This document shows, in pieces, positions 44,073 through 53,811 of a stretch of 64,000 bases of DNA; within the stretch, counting starts at the first letter, position 1; each line of letters starts with the position of its first letter. Source of the stretch: Winogradskyella aurantia (GTDB taxonomy: Bacteria; Bacteroidota; Bacteroidia; Flavobacteriales; Flavobacteriaceae); NCBI RefSeq assembly GCF_002266855.1, contig NZ_NGJN01000001.1:372001-436000 (forward strand). The letters run 5' to 3'. The translations under genes and the position numbers were made by a program. A model generated the notes under the pieces. It did no database searches. It worked only from the letters and a program-made list of their open reading frames with translations, and was not told the DNA's origin.

Positions 44073-45458
44073 TTAGTTACATTCTGTATTTAAGGAGTCT
44101 ATCCATTCTTCAATTAAGGCAATCCCTTCAGTATGCATTAAGGTTCTTCCAAGAAGTGGCATCCTCAACGAAGGGTCTATAGAGCTTATTCTATAATGAA
44201 GCACAGATTGACGGGCGTCTCCTGGTTCAATAATATGGCCCAACCCCTCCTCTAAATCTGTATCGGGATCTACACAAACACCCATATTGGTATAATTATT
44301 AGTGTCACTAAAATCTAACCTAAGAGGCCTGTAGGCACAATGTGTTTCTTCCGAGTGACAGTGAGCACAATTAATGTCTAAATATGCTCTAACCCTCATT
44401 TCAATGGGCTGTGATTCATCACTGTAATCAGGGAGAGTTGAAACCAAAGCAGGTAAAGCATCGTCGAGATAGCCAAACTCAACCCACTTATTGAGTTGGT
44501 TTTTTAAACCATCATCGTAATTATAATCACGGTTTAAATTTCTAGGTTTAGGCCCTATAGGCTCTGCTATTTCCATGATTTTATGACATGTGAAACATTT
44601 TGCCCCCGATGGGATTCTATAGTCTACTGAATTCGTTGTACCATTTTCAAGCCATTCTATATTTACAGTACTTCCGTTGAGGTCGAAAAACGCTTCACTT
44701 TGTTCATCGTTCCAAACGTAATTAGCAAAATCCCAACCTTCAGCCTTCTTTATCATCAGACGTGTTTCTATGATTTTGGTGTCGTTATCTGGAAGCACGT
44801 TTTCATAGTAAAAATTCTTTATTAAGATGGCACCAACCGGAAACTCCAAGTGCGTATCGTCGTTAACGTAGCTAGCCCTGGTGTTATTTGGCAACCAAAC
44901 AAAGCGTTTCTTTTTGGCGTAATCACTAAATAATTTAGAATTCAAGGAGTAGGGAAGAATGCCAAAAGTAGGCTCTAGGTTTTTCATATCACCTGCAAAG
45001 AAACCGTATTCGGAAAGAGTGCTATAAGGCATCTCTGCCAAATTGAAATTCACTGTACTGGCACTAGTAATAGTTATGTTAACAGTAGTGGTCTCACAAT
45101 TTTCAGTGCCATTGCAAATGGTATATTCAAAGGAATCTCCTCCGGTTTCATTAGGGTAAGCCTCATAACGTACAATATCATCAAGGAGATTATTTGGAGT
45201 ATTATTTAGGTCTAGAATTTGAGCCGTTCCTTTGGTTGGGTTAGTTATGTTGAATTGACTCGAGGGCGGAATATTGGCATCATTTAAAAACACAAAAATA
45301 TCTATTGAGCTATTTTGAGTAAGTGTAATTGTATCTGAGCTCAGTTCAATGTTCAATGGTGTGATACTGTCATCCTTAGCACAAGATATAGCAAATAAAC
45401 AGATTAGGCCAAGGCATTTCCCTAAGTATTTTTTTAGCATAGACACTATATTTTTCAA
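44073..45458 (-). CDS. Lipoprotein with two c-type haem motifs (SO2930/HNE_0200-like family)
   Basis: Type II signal peptide with lipobox AISC (Cys26), an Ig-like beta domain (about 45-132), then a long conserved domain ending in two c-haem motifs, CFTCH (near residue 292) and CAHCH (near residue 363), and a late Met-bearing stretch SLRMPLLGRTLMH typical of haem-ligand regions. The region resembles the large family of putative di-haem proteins represented by Shewanella SO2930. Known members are found in marine bacteria and are poorly characterised. It is lipid-anchored, so it can carry electrons at the periplasmic or outer face. First gene of the pair with the UnbV protein. Confidence 0.82.
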   Translation of the reverse strand: MKNIVSMLKKYLGKCLGLICLFAISCAKDDSITPLNIELSSDTITLTQNSSIDIFVFLNDANIPPSSQFNITNPTKGTAQILDLNNTPNNLLDDIVRYEAYPNETGGDSFEYTICNGTENCETTTVNITITSASTVNFNLAEMPYSTLSEYGFFAGDMKNLEPTFGILPYSLNSKLFSDYAKKKRFVWLPNNTRASYVNDDTHLEFPVGAILIKNFYYENVLPDNDTKIIETRLMIKKAEGWDFANYVWNDEQSEAFFDLNGSTVNIEWLENGTTNSVDYRIPSGAKCFTCHKIMEIAEPIGPKPRNLNRDYNYDDGLKNQLNKWVEFGYLDDALPALVSTLPDYSDESQPIEMRVRAYLDINCAHCHSEETHCAYRPLRLDFSDTNNYTNMGVCVDPDTDLEEGLGHIIEPGDARQSVLHYRISSIDPSLRMPLLGRTLMHTEGIALIEEWIDSLNTECN

Positions 45459-45802
45459 TCGAAAAATGTAGAACTAGTATTCTACTTTTATTTATTCGAA
45501 ACGAAGGTAAATCTAAGACTTTTTTTTAAAAGCCCTTATAGCTAAGGGTTTAAATGCATTTTAAAGGAGTTGTATTCCAAGAGAAATAGCAATCCAAAAT
45601 GATAATTACAGATAATGGCTTTAAATTAACTAGGCCCAAAAACCATTATGTTTAAACATCTTAAGGCTTTTTTACTTATACGCCCACTTCTTAAAATACT
45701 TTAAAGATTAAAGTTTATGCTGCCTGTAGTGTCCTTAATTGAAAGAAGAGGCTTGCGGAATCTTTCATCATTTTACAGGAAAAATTCCTTGGTCTATTCT
45801 TA
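45459..45802. other. Intergenic region, no gene seen
   Basis: About 340 AT-rich bases between the divergently transcribed haem lipoprotein gene's 5' end and the S9 gene's 3' end. I see no open frame of note. A weak hairpin (CCCTTA/TAAGGG, 45535-45550) has no proper T-run, and a TAATGG/CCATTA pair is separated by 24 bases (45613-45648). It should hold the promoter of the leftward pair, but no TAnnTTTG match stands out. Confidence 0.6.
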
Positions 45803-47968
45803 TTACCCTTTTACCTTTTCTTTAGTTTTACTTGGCAAGACATCAAACCCCATATTGTAAAGTGTAAACCCGAATATGTCTGCATATTGCTCTAAAGTTT
45901 TACTAACTGGGGTTCCAGCACCATGGCCAGCATCTGTTTCTATTCTAATAAGTGTAGGATTGTTCCCAGATTGCTTGGCTTGAAGTTCTGCAGCAAACTT
46001 AAAGCTATGGGCAGGTACAACCCTATCATCATGATCTCCTGTTGTGATTAAAGTTGCCGGATATTCAACGCCTTCCTTTACATTGTGAACAGGAGAGTAG
46101 CCTTTTAAATATTCAAACATTTCTTTGCTATCTTCTGCCGTACCGTAATCATAGGCCCAACCAGCACCAGCAGTAAAAGTGTGGTAACGCAACATGTCTA
46201 AAACACCTACGGCAGGGAGCGCTACTTTCATTAAATCGGGACGTTGTGTCATTGTAGCACCAACTAACAAGCCCCCATTAGAACCCCCTCTAATGGCCAA
46301 ATAATCGGGGGAGGTGTAATTGTTTTCGATAAGATATTCTGCAGCTGCAATAAAGTCATCAAATACATTTTGCTTTTTCATTTGGGTTCCAGCGTCGTGC
46401 CAAGCTTTACCATATTCACCGCCACCTCTTATGTTTGGTACAGCATAAATACCACCTTGCTCCATCCAAACTGCATTGGCAATGCTAAACCGAGGTGTTT
46501 CGCTTACGTTAAAACCACCATATCCGTAAAGAATTGTCGGATTTTTACCGTTGAGCTCCAAACCTTTTTTGTGGGTGATTATCATAGGAACCTTAGTACC
46601 GTCTTTGGAGGCGTAGAACACTTGGTTGCTTTCGTAATCCTCTGGATTAAAATCTATGGCAGGTTTGCGAAATAATTCAGAGGTTCCACTTTCAATATCG
46701 TACTTATAAATACTTCCAGGTGTTACATAATTGGTAAAGGAATAATATAATTCAGATTCTTCTTTTTTGGCGCCAAAACCACCTGCCGAGCCAACTCCGG
46801 GTAATGCTACTTCACGAACGAGCTTACCGTTATAATCGTACTGCAACACTTTAGATACCGCATCTACCATATATTCAGCAAAGAAATAGCCGCCACCAGT
46901 TGATGGACTTAGCACATTCTCAGTTTCTGGGATAAAGTCTATCCAATTCTCTGGAGCAGGATTGGAGGCATCTACAGTAACAATTTTTTGGTTTGGGGCA
47001 TTTAAATTGGTCATTATGAAGAGTTTTGTGCCTTCATTTTCTATAATATTGGAGTCACTATTAGTGTGGTCTAAAATGGTAACAAATTCTGAATTTGGCG
47101 TCGTTAAGTCTTTTATCAACAATTTGTTTCCAGAAGTTGAAACTCTTGGCGTAATAATTAAATAGCGGTCGTCTTCAGTAACACTACCATAGATATAACG
47201 GTGTTTTTCATCAGGCGTGCCACCGTAGATCAATTGGTCATCCGATTGTTTGGTACCTAGCTTGTGATAGTACACTTTGTGTTGATCTGTTTTTGCAGAT
47301 AATTCACTTCCTTTTGGCTTGTCATAGCTTGAGTAATAGAAGCCCTCATTTTTGTACCAGGACATACCACTGAATTTGATATCTACCAGCGTGTCTTCAA
47401 TTATCTCTTTGGATTCTACATCCATGACTAAAATTTTACGCCAATCGCTACCGCCCTCTGAAATAGAGTAGGCTAATATTTTGCCATTTTTTGAAAAACT
47501 AAGACCTCCTAAGGAAATTGTACCATCTTCCTTGAACGTGTTTGGGTCTAAAAAGACTTGGGCAGTTGAAGGGTCTTCACCTGTTTTGTAACGGTAAATA
47601 ACGTATTGGTTTTGGAGTCCGTCATTTTTGCTATAATAGGTGTAATCCCCCTCTTTAAAAGGGGCTCCAATTTTTTCATAATTCCATAATTTCGACAGCC
47701 GAGTCTTTAGTTCTTCGCGATAAGGAATGTTGTTAAGATATCCAAAGGTTACTTCGTTTTGACTTTTTACCCAAGCTTCGGTAGCTTCACTTCGGTCATC
47801 CTCTAACCATCGATAAGGGTCTTCAACGTCAACGCCAAAATAGGTATCAACGGTATCTGTTTTTGTTGTTTCCGGGTAAGTCACAGCTATAGCTTTAGAC
47901 GTTTCAGGTTCATTTTTGCAGGATACAAAAATACAAAGTGTAATGGCTAGCAAAAGTATTCTTTTCAT
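45803..47968 (-). CDS. S9 family prolyl oligopeptidase lipoprotein
   Basis: Lipobox FVSC (Cys17) marks a lipoprotein. The 721-residue protein has a seven-blade beta-propeller region (about 80-420) and an alpha/beta hydrolase C-terminal domain (about 430-720) with catalytic Ser in [10 protein letters not shown], Asp in [13 protein letters not shown] and His in DAGHGAGTP. Prolyl endopeptidases cut short peptides after Pro. Full length and complete. Single gene with no close partner. Confidence 0.95.
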   Translation of the reverse strand: MKRILLLAITLCIFVSCKNEPETSKAIAVTYPETTKTDTVDTYFGVDVEDPYRWLEDDRSEATEAWVKSQNEVTFGYLNNIPYREELKTRLSKLWNYEKIGAPFKEGDYTYYSKNDGLQNQYVIYRYKTGEDPSTAQVFLDPNTFKEDGTISLGGLSFSKNGKILAYSISEGGSDWRKILVMDVESKEIIEDTLVDIKFSGMSWYKNEGFYYSSYDKPKGSELSAKTDQHKVYYHKLGTKQSDDQLIYGGTPDEKHRYIYGSVTEDDRYLIITPRVSTSGNKLLIKDLTTPNSEFVTILDHTNSDSNIIENEGTKLFIMTNLNAPNQKIVTVDASNPAPENWIDFIPETENVLSPSTGGGYFFAEYMVDAVSKVLQYDYNGKLVREVALPGVGSAGGFGAKKEESELYYSFTNYVTPGSIYKYDIESGTSELFRKPAIDFNPEDYESNQVFYASKDGTKVPMIITHKKGLELNGKNPTILYGYGGFNVSETPRFSIANAVWMEQGGIYAVPNIRGGGEYGKAWHDAGTQMKKQNVFDDFIAAAEYLIENNYTSPDYLAIRGGSNGGLLVGATMTQRPDLMKVALPAVGVLDMLRYHTFTAGAGWAYDYGTAEDSKEMFEYLKGYSPVHNVKEGVEYPATLITTGDHDDRVVPAHSFKFAAELQAKQSGNNPTLIRIETDAGHGAGTPVSKTLEQYADIFGFTLYNMGFDVLPSKTKEKVKG

Positions 47969-48143
47969 GATAAGAAAATTTAGAAAAAAGTTGTTTCACA
48001 AGATAATAACTTAAAGTGTAGGTTATAAAATATATCACGAAAAATAATTTAAGATATCTGCAAGCACATGGGTTTATACAAAAAGGGATTAACATATTGA
48101 ATCATACAGCTATTTGGATAGCAGCATGACAACTATGGCCAAC

Positions 48144-49133
48144 TTAAATCAACCCTTTTGAAACGAGATATTCTGCAATTTGTACCGTATTTGTGGCGGC
48201 CCCTTTTCTTAAGTTGTCGCTTACAATCCAAAGGTTTAAACTATTTGGTTGAGACGTATCTCGGCGAATTCGTCCAACGAAAACCTCATCTTTACCATTG
48301 GCATAAATTGGCATGGGGTACATATTAACATCAAGATTGTCTTGCACAACAATACCATCAGTATTGCTCAAAAGTTTCCTGACTTCATTTAAATCAAAAT
48401 CGTTTTCAAATTCTACATTAACAGATTCACTATGCCCACCAGCAGTTGGAATCCTCACCGCAGTGGCAGTTACAGCAATAGATGTATCGTCCAGAATTTT
48501 CTGGGTTTCTCGTACCAATTTCATTTCTTCCTTCGTGTAGCCATTTTCTTCAAACACATCACAGTGCGGTATGGCATTTTTGTGAATAGGGTATGGGTAG
48601 GCCATTTCACCTTTTTTACCAGCGATTTCATTTTCTAATTGTTCAACGGCTTTTACCCCAGTGCCAGAAACGGATTGATAGGTAGACACAACTATGCGCT
48701 TTATTTTATAGGCTTTGTGAAGGGGTGCTAACGCCATAACCATTTGTATGGTTGAGCAATTGGGATTGGCTATAATTTTATCTTCTTTAACGAGTTGGTG
48801 GGCGTTGATTTCTGGAACAACCAATTTTTTGTTTAAGTCCATCCTCCAAGCAGAAGAGTTGTCAATTACCGTTGTACCAACTTCCGCAAATTTAGGAGCC
48901 CATTCAAGTGAGGTTCCTCCGCCGGCTGAAAATAACGCAATATCAGGGCGTTCAGAAATGGCATCAGGGATACTAATAACTGTATAATCCTTACCTCTAA
49001 AAGAGATTGTTTTTCCTACCGAACGTTCTGATGCCACCACCAAAAGCTCATCAATTGAAAAATTGCGCTCCTCTAACACCTTTAGCATAACGCTGCCCAC
49101 CAATCCTGTTGCACCAACTACGGCTATTTTCAT
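48144..49133 (-). CDS. asd: Aspartate-semialdehyde dehydrogenase
   Basis: The 329-residue enzyme for lysine, threonine, methionine and diaminopimelate synthesis: NADP motif MKIAVVGATGLVGSVMLKVLEE, the catalytic Cys in IANPNCSTIQM, and VSTYQSVSGTG. A late His of the active site lies in RIPTAGGHSESVNVEF. I start at ATG 49133; an upstream in-frame TTG (49154) would add residues that cover the promoter box. Monocistronic. Confidence 0.96.
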   Translation of the reverse strand: MKIAVVGATGLVGSVMLKVLEERNFSIDELLVVASERSVGKTISFRGKDYTVISIPDAISERPDIALFSAGGGTSLEWAPKFAEVGTTVIDNSSAWRMDLNKKLVVPEINAHQLVKEDKIIANPNCSTIQMVMALAPLHKAYKIKRIVVSTYQSVSGTGVKAVEQLENEIAGKKGEMAYPYPIHKNAIPHCDVFEENGYTKEEMKLVRETQKILDDTSIAVTATAVRIPTAGGHSESVNVEFENDFDLNEVRKLLSNTDGIVVQDNLDVNMYPMPIYANGKDEVFVGRIRRDTSQPNSLNLWIVSDNLRKGAATNTVQIAEYLVSKGLI

Positions 49134-49151
49134 AAGACCAAATTTAGAAGA

Positions 49152-49159
49152 CAAAAGTA
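49152..49159 (-). promoter_or_regulatory. -7 promoter element upstream of asd
   Basis: TACTTTTG on the minus strand is an exact TAnnTTTG match 18 bases before the ATG, implying a short leader. No clear -33 box. Confidence 0.45.
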
Positions 49160-49233
49160 GATTTTTTAAATAATTTTTTTGGCATCACAAATGATAAAAA
49201 ACTCCCAAAAACAGTAAATTATTAAGTGCACAT

Positions 49234-49264
49234 AAAAAATAACCCAGACCAAGTGGTCTGGGTT
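49234..49264 (-). terminator. Rho-independent terminator of mscL
   Basis: A perfect 10-bp stem AACCCAGACC/GGTCTGGGTT with a 4-base loop, followed on the minus strand by a T-run. Confidence 0.9.
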
Positions 49265-49303
49265 TAATTAAACTAAAATGTAGTGTAGCGGTGTCGCTAA
49301 TTT

Positions 49304-49705
49304 TTATTTTTTTAATAAGTCTCTAATTTCTGATAATAACTCTTCTTGTGTTGGACCAGCTGGTGGTTCCGGTGCGGGCTCTTCTTTTTTCTTCATTTTA
49401 TTAACACCCTTAACGACCATGAACATAACAAAGGCTACAATAATAAAGTCAATAACATTTGTTAAAAAGGTACCATACTCTAGCCATACTTCACCTACCA
49501 TTTCATTGGTATCGTTTAACGCACCATCTCTTAATTTATATCTAAGGGCTTTAAAATCTGAATTAAAAATCAAACCAACAAGGGGTGATACTATTCCTCC
49601 TGTGAATGCCGTTACAACTTCCTTAAAAGCAGCACCCATTACAAAACCTACTGCAATATCGACTAGATTGCCTTTCATTGCAAATTCTTTAAATTCTTTA
49701 AGCAT
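49304..49705 (-). CDS. mscL: Large-conductance mechanosensitive channel
   Basis: The 133-residue protein has the MscL pattern: amphipathic N-terminal helix MLKEFKEFAMKGNLVDIAVGFVMG, TM1 with the Gly/Ala-rich pore lining, a periplasmic loop (about 45-75), TM2 (about 78-104) and a cytoplasmic helix ELLSEIRDLLKK after a Pro-rich linker. It opens under membrane tension to release solutes during hypo-osmotic shock, fitting a marine organism. Single gene with terminator. Confidence 0.97.
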   Translation of the reverse strand: MLKEFKEFAMKGNLVDIAVGFVMGAAFKEVVTAFTGGIVSPLVGLIFNSDFKALRYKLRDGALNDTNEMVGEVWLEYGTFLTNVIDFIIVAFVMFMVVKGVNKMKKKEEPAPEPPAGPTQEELLSEIRDLLKK

Positions 49706-49783
49706 AATCCGTTAGTGTTTTAATGGTTAATTGATGACTAAAATATAGAAAAAACTTAAATGTTAAAATTTTAATAAAAGTAT

Positions 49784-50890
49784 TTAGCTAATGAAGCTGC
49801 GTTTCACACGTTGGGAAACCGCAGTAATAACCTCATAAGATATAGTATTAGCAGATTCCGCCAAATCACTGGCTCTGTGTGTGCCGTCGAAAATTATAAC
49901 TTCGTCACCTTCTCTACATTCAATATTTGTGACATTGACCATTATCATATCCATACACACATTGCCAATAATTGGTGCTCTTTTGCCATTGATAATGACA
50001 AAGCCTTTTCCACGTCCATATTGTCGTGTTATGCCGTCGGCATGGCCTACAGGAATGGTTGCGGTCATTTCGTAGTCATTAGCTTGATAAGCACGGTTGT
50101 AGCCTACCGTTTCCTGCGGCTCTATTTTATGAATCTGTGAGATAATAGATTTTAATCGCGCAATAGGTATTAATACCTTGTCTTCCTTTACCGCATTCCC
50201 AAAGCCGTAAAGACCAATTCCGCAACGTACCATGTCTAGATGCGCTTCGGGATAATTTATCACACCTGACGTATTGCAAAGATGTAACCATGGCCTGTAA
50301 CCCACTTTAGCTTCAAAGTTTTTGGCAATGGACTTAAAGTCGGAAATTTGTTGTGAGGTGAAAGTGCTCTCGTTTAAATCTTCACTTGCCGCAAGATGTG
50401 AAAAAATAGACTTCACAACGATAGCACTGGTAGATTCTAATTTTGAAATAATAGTATCTACACTACCTGGCCTAAAGCCAAGCCTGTTAAGCCCCGTATT
50501 AAACTTAATGTGAACAGGATATTTATTTTGCTTAGATGCTTCAGCGGTTTGTATAAATTCATCTAAAATTTTGGCACTATAAATACTAGGCTCTAAACAC
50601 CAATCTATAATGGTTTTAAAATTTATAGGTTGCGGATGTAGAACCAAAATAGGGACAGTTATGCCGGCATCTCGTAAGAGAACACCTTCTTTGGCATAGG
50701 CGACGGCAAAGTAATCTACATTTAACGCTTCTAGTTGCTTTGCTACTGCTATAGAATCACTTCCGTAAGCAAAGGCCTTTACAACAGCTAGAAACTTAGT
50801 TTGGGGTTGTAGTTTTGATTTTAAGTAGTTGAAATTATGGGTTAAAGCCCTTAAATCAATCTCTAGGGTGGTTTCTTGGACTTTAGGCAT
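49784..50890 (-). CDS. alr: Alanine racemase
   Basis: The PLP enzyme making D-Ala for peptidoglycan. The PLP lysine lies in [13 protein letters not shown]. The second catalytic residue, Tyr, and the domain-closing region lie in [31 protein letters not shown] start at ATG 50890 ([13 protein letters not shown]), which overlaps the tdk stop by 8 bases; an ATG at 50929 would add 13 mostly Lys/Arg residues and a longer overlap. Co-transcribed with tdk. Confidence 0.95.
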   Translation of the reverse strand: MPKVQETTLEIDLRALTHNFNYLKSKLQPQTKFLAVVKAFAYGSDSIAVAKQLEALNVDYFAVAYAKEGVLLRDAGITVPILVLHPQPINFKTIIDWCLEPSIYSAKILDEFIQTAEASKQNKYPVHIKFNTGLNRLGFRPGSVDTIISKLESTSAIVVKSIFSHLAASEDLNESTFTSQQISDFKSIAKNFEAKVGYRPWLHLCNTSGVINYPEAHLDMVRCGIGLYGFGNAVKEDKVLIPIARLKSIISQIHKIEPQETVGYNRAYQANDYEMTATIPVGHADGITRQYGRGKGFVIINGKRAPIIGNVCMDMIMVNVTNIECREGDEVIIFDGTHRASDLAESANTISYEVITAVSQRVKRSFIS

Positions 50891-51530
50891 CTCCTTTTTT
50901 TTCTTTCGAGTTGATTTCCTCTGCGTCATTGACTTTCATCTGCCTTATCTTGTCCCTAAGCATACTTTTGTAGAAGGCCGCTCTACTCAGCGGCTCATAT
51001 TCTTCTACCTCACCCAGCAAAACCAGGTCGTCACTTTTTGATTTTCTATAGCTGTATTGCGCTAAATTTCCGGTTTTAGTGCAAATGGCATGGACCTTAG
51101 TCACATATTCTGCTGTTGCCATGAGATACGGCATCGGACCGAATGGGTTACCTTTAAAATCCATATCTAATCCGGCTACAATCACTCGAACACCCTTGTT
51201 TGCCAAATCATTACAAACGCGAACAATTTCATCATCGAAAAATTGAGCTTCGTCAATACCGACAACATCACAGCCATCTGCTAAAATGGGAATATTTGCT
51301 GCAGCAGGAACAGGCGTAGAGCGTATTTCATTTTCATCATGAGACACGACCATTTCATCATCGTACCTAACATCAACGGCTGGCTTAAATATCTCAACCT
51401 TTTGCCTAGCGAATTTGGCACGCTTTAATCGGCGAATTAATTCCTCAGTTTTACCGGAGAACATTGACCCACAAATTACCTCAATCCATCCAAATTGTTC
51501 TTTATGATTTACCGTATTTTCGAGAAACAT
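50883..51530 (-). CDS. tdk: Thymidine kinase (type II)
   Basis: The 215-residue P-loop enzyme phosphorylates thymidine. It has [15 protein letters not shown] (P-loop), [10 protein letters not shown] (Walker B/DE motif) and the lasso-region segment [18 protein letters not shown]. Most type II TKs carry a zinc ribbon of two Cys pairs in that area; only one Cys is seen, so the zinc site looks lost. The C-terminal third is otherwise complete. It is co-transcribed with alr, the two genes overlapping. Confidence 0.93.
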   Translation of the reverse strand: MFLENTVNHKEQFGWIEVICGSMFSGKTEELIRRLKRAKFARQKVEIFKPAVDVRYDDEMVVSHDENEIRSTPVPAAANIPILADGCDVVGIDEAQFFDDEIVRVCNDLANKGVRVIVAGLDMDFKGNPFGPMPYLMATAEYVTKVHAICTKTGNLAQYSYRKSKSDDLVLLGEVEEYEPLSRAAFYKSMLRDKIRQMKVNDAEEINSKEKKGDA

Positions 51531-51583
51531 TTCGTAAATTTAGCATTAAAACGTGGCGATTATTCGTTTGTATAAAGGTCAAG

Positions 51584-51591
51584 CAAATTTA
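51584..51591 (-). promoter_or_regulatory. -7 promoter element upstream of tdk-alr
   Basis: TAAATTTG on the minus strand is an exact TAnnTTTG match, 53 bases before the tdk ATG. It lies between the divergent tdk and 51614 genes; a second near match (TAAATTTA) is close to the ATG. Confidence 0.35.
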
Positions 51592-51613
51592 TTAAAAAAC
51601 AAAAGCAATATAG

Positions 51614-52360
51614 ATGAAAAAGAAATTAGAATCAGAATTAGTGAGCATTGCCCATAGGATTCTAAAACTTAAGGGGCGAGAGGATGTCGATAGAATGCAT
51701 GAGGAAGTTTCTAAGCTGTATGAAAAGCTAACGGTTTTAAAATTTGCACAAGAAAATTTTGATGACAAAATGCCAACCATCGGCAATGATTCCTCATTTT
51801 TTGAAATGCTAGATACGGCATTCAACAATAAGGTCAGCGATAATATTGAAGTAGAAAACAAAGTGTATGTCAATGTGGACGACATAGAGGATGACGATAT
51901 TATGGAGCCTGTTATGGAAAAGATTAAGGATATGGTTGCACAAATGCCTGAAGAGACCCAACAGGTAGACGTCATCTTAGAGAAAACCCTGCCAAAGGAA
52001 ACAAAGACAAATGTTGAGTTTGAAAGTATAAACCCTGAGTATGGGAGCATTCCTGAATTTGAACCATTGGAAGAGGCTAAAAAGCGTGAAAGCGAAAAGG
52101 CAAAAACGTCCTTAAACGATAAATTAAAAGGAAAACAACTTCAGATTGGACTTAATGACAAACTTGCCTTTATAAAGCATTTGTTTGAAGGAAAACGGGA
52201 AGATTATGACCGTGTTGTTTCACAAATTAATACTGCCCCTAGTTTATCAGACGCCCAATCACTGATCAATCAAATGGTAAAGCCCGATTACAACAATTGG
52301 GAAGGAAAAGAAGATTATGAGCAGCGGTTTATGGAGATAGTTGAAGGTAAATTCAACTAA
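51614..52360 (+). CDS. Conserved hypothetical protein (unrecognised)
   Basis: The 248-residue soluble protein is very acidic overall, with no signal peptide or membrane segment. Residues 1-50 form a charged helix, the centre (about 85-150) is acidic and low in structure, and a more ordered helical part lies at about 165-245 (LNDKLKGKQLQIGLNDKLAFIKHLF, short quote positions 168-190), repeating LNDKL twice. I recognise no known family, though homologues occur among flavobacteria in this position before rsmI. Frame and codon use look like a real gene. Confidence 0.75.
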   Translation: MKKKLESELVSIAHRILKLKGREDVDRMHEEVSKLYEKLTVLKFAQENFDDKMPTIGNDSSFFEMLDTAFNNKVSDNIEVENKVYVNVDDIEDDDIMEPVMEKIKDMVAQMPEETQQVDVILEKTLPKETKTNVEFESINPEYGSIPEFEPLEEAKKRESEKAKTSLNDKLKGKQLQIGLNDKLAFIKHLFEGKREDYDRVVSQINTAPSLSDAQSLINQMVKPDYNNWEGKEDYEQRFMEIVEGKFN

Positions 52361-52461
52361 AAATGATTTACCTATTGCACCACATAGTTAGATTAATAGA
52401 ACCCTATGCAGTATCCTGTTATTTACTCACCTCTTTTTTTAGATAAATATTGTAGAGACGA

Positions 52462-53133
52462 ATGACTAAACTTTACCTAGTACCAACACCAATTGGAAAC
52501 TTAAAGGACATGACGCTCAGAGCCATCGATGTTTTAAAAGAGGTAGATTTAATCTTGGCAGAAGACACTAGGACTTCCGGAAAGCTTTTAAAGCATTACA
52601 ATATCTCTACACCGATGCAAAGCCACCATATGCACAATGAACATAGAACCATTAATGGGGTAATTGAAAAACTAAAATCTGGATTATCCGTTGCCCTAAT
52701 CAGCGATGCTGGTACACCTGCGGTATCAGATCCAGGGTTTTTGTTGGTTCGTACCTGCGTAGATCACGGTATAGAAGTGGACTGTTTACCCGGAGCAACC
52801 GCTTTTGTTCCTGCACTAGTAAATAGTGGACTGCCAAATGATAAGTTTGTATTTGAAGGCTTTTTGCCCGTTAAAAAAGGACGCCAGACCAGATTATTGT
52901 TTTTAGCAGAGGAAACTCGAACCATAATTTTTTACGAAAGCCCACACAAATTATTGAAAACCTTGGGTCATTTCTGCGAGTATTTTGGAGAAGACCGACC
53001 CGTTTCAGTTTCTAGAGAACTTACTAAACTCTATGAAGAAACCACTCGTGGAACAGCCAAGGAAGTTTTAGAATATTACACTGATAAACCACCTAAAGGT
53101 GAGATTGTTATTGTGGTTGGTGGAAAGAAATGA
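52462..53133 (+). CDS. rsmI: 16S rRNA 2'-O-ribose methyltransferase RsmI
   Basis: The 223-residue SAM enzyme methylates C1402 of 16S rRNA. It has LYLVPTPIGNLKDMTLRAI at the start, ILAEDTRTSGKLL, LISDAGTPAVSDPG and LPGATAFVPALVNSGL, the RsmI core of the tetrapyrrole methylase fold. Full length at its C-terminus, which ends KGEIVIVVGGKK. The next gene begins 46 bases further on. Confidence 0.95.
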   Translation: MTKLYLVPTPIGNLKDMTLRAIDVLKEVDLILAEDTRTSGKLLKHYNISTPMQSHHMHNEHRTINGVIEKLKSGLSVALISDAGTPAVSDPGFLLVRTCVDHGIEVDCLPGATAFVPALVNSGLPNDKFVFEGFLPVKKGRQTRLLFLAEETRTIIFYESPHKLLKTLGHFCEYFGEDRPVSVSRELTKLYEETTRGTAKEVLEYYTDKPPKGEIVIVVGGKK

Positions 53134-53179
53134 TTTGTTATTTGGAACCAATGTTAAGGATATAATTAATTTTCTTTTT

Positions 53180-53749
53180 TTGGAAGACCTACTTCACAAT
53201 ATCAGGCAATGTACCATCTGCAAATTACAGTTGCCTTTAGGACCAAGACCTGTGCTGAGAGCTCATGTAAATTCTAAAATTTTAATTATAGGACAAGCCC
53301 CAGGAACTAAAGTTCATGAATCTGGGATTCCTTGGGATGACCAAAGTGGTATAAAGTTAAGACAATGGCTTAATGTCACAGAAGCACAATTCTACGACAT
53401 GCAACACTTTGCCATTATCCCGATGGGTTTTTGTTACCCAGGAAAGGGAAAAACAGGGGATTTACCCCCTAGACCGGAATGTGCACCACAATGGCATCAA
53501 TCATTATTAGATAAAATGCCTAATGTGGCATTGACTATTTTAATTGGTGCTTATGCGCAGAAGTATTATTTAAGAGATAAAGCGAAACGAACGTTGACAG
53601 AAACTGTTGGTGACTACGAGACCTACTTACCCTACTACTTTCCAATTCCACATCCCTCACCAACCAATCGATTTTGGAGAAGCAAGAACCCTTGGTTTGA
53701 AGAGTTCGTTGTACCAAATCTTCAGAAGGTTATAAGGGAAATTATATAA
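53180..53749 (+). CDS. Uracil-DNA glycosylase family protein
   Basis: The protein (189 residues from a TTG at 53180) has the family motifs LIIGQAPGTKVHESGIPWDD and, at the C-terminus, PHPSPTNRFW, with FCYPGKGK between. I chose TTG because the frame upstream overlaps rsmI and the family normally starts right before an LLxxIRxC-like segment, here LLHNIRQCTICK. A longer frame from 53099 exists but is less likely. Members remove uracil or related lesions; the exact activity is untested. The CxxC pair may bind metal. Confidence 0.82.
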   Translation: MEDLLHNIRQCTICKLQLPLGPRPVLRAHVNSKILIIGQAPGTKVHESGIPWDDQSGIKLRQWLNVTEAQFYDMQHFAIIPMGFCYPGKGKTGDLPPRPECAPQWHQSLLDKMPNVALTILIGAYAQKYYLRDKAKRTLTETVGDYETYLPYYFPIPHPSPTNRFWRSKNPWFEEFVVPNLQKVIREII

Positions 53750-53811
53750 TAAAATCACCTTTGAACAAACCAGGAATAGGGTTGGTTTTTTTCTGTCAGG
53801 AGAATTACAAA

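Noticed and set aside
45459..45802. Non-coding RNA in the largest gene-free stretch
   Set aside because: Only weak hairpins without a terminator-like T-run and no promoter match supporting a transcript.
51592..52050. Open frame of 152 codons on the minus strand opposite the hypothetical gene at 51614
   Set aside because: Composition is Ser/Phe-rich, mirrors the acidic plus-strand gene, and has no domain or start signal; the plus-strand frame is the gene.
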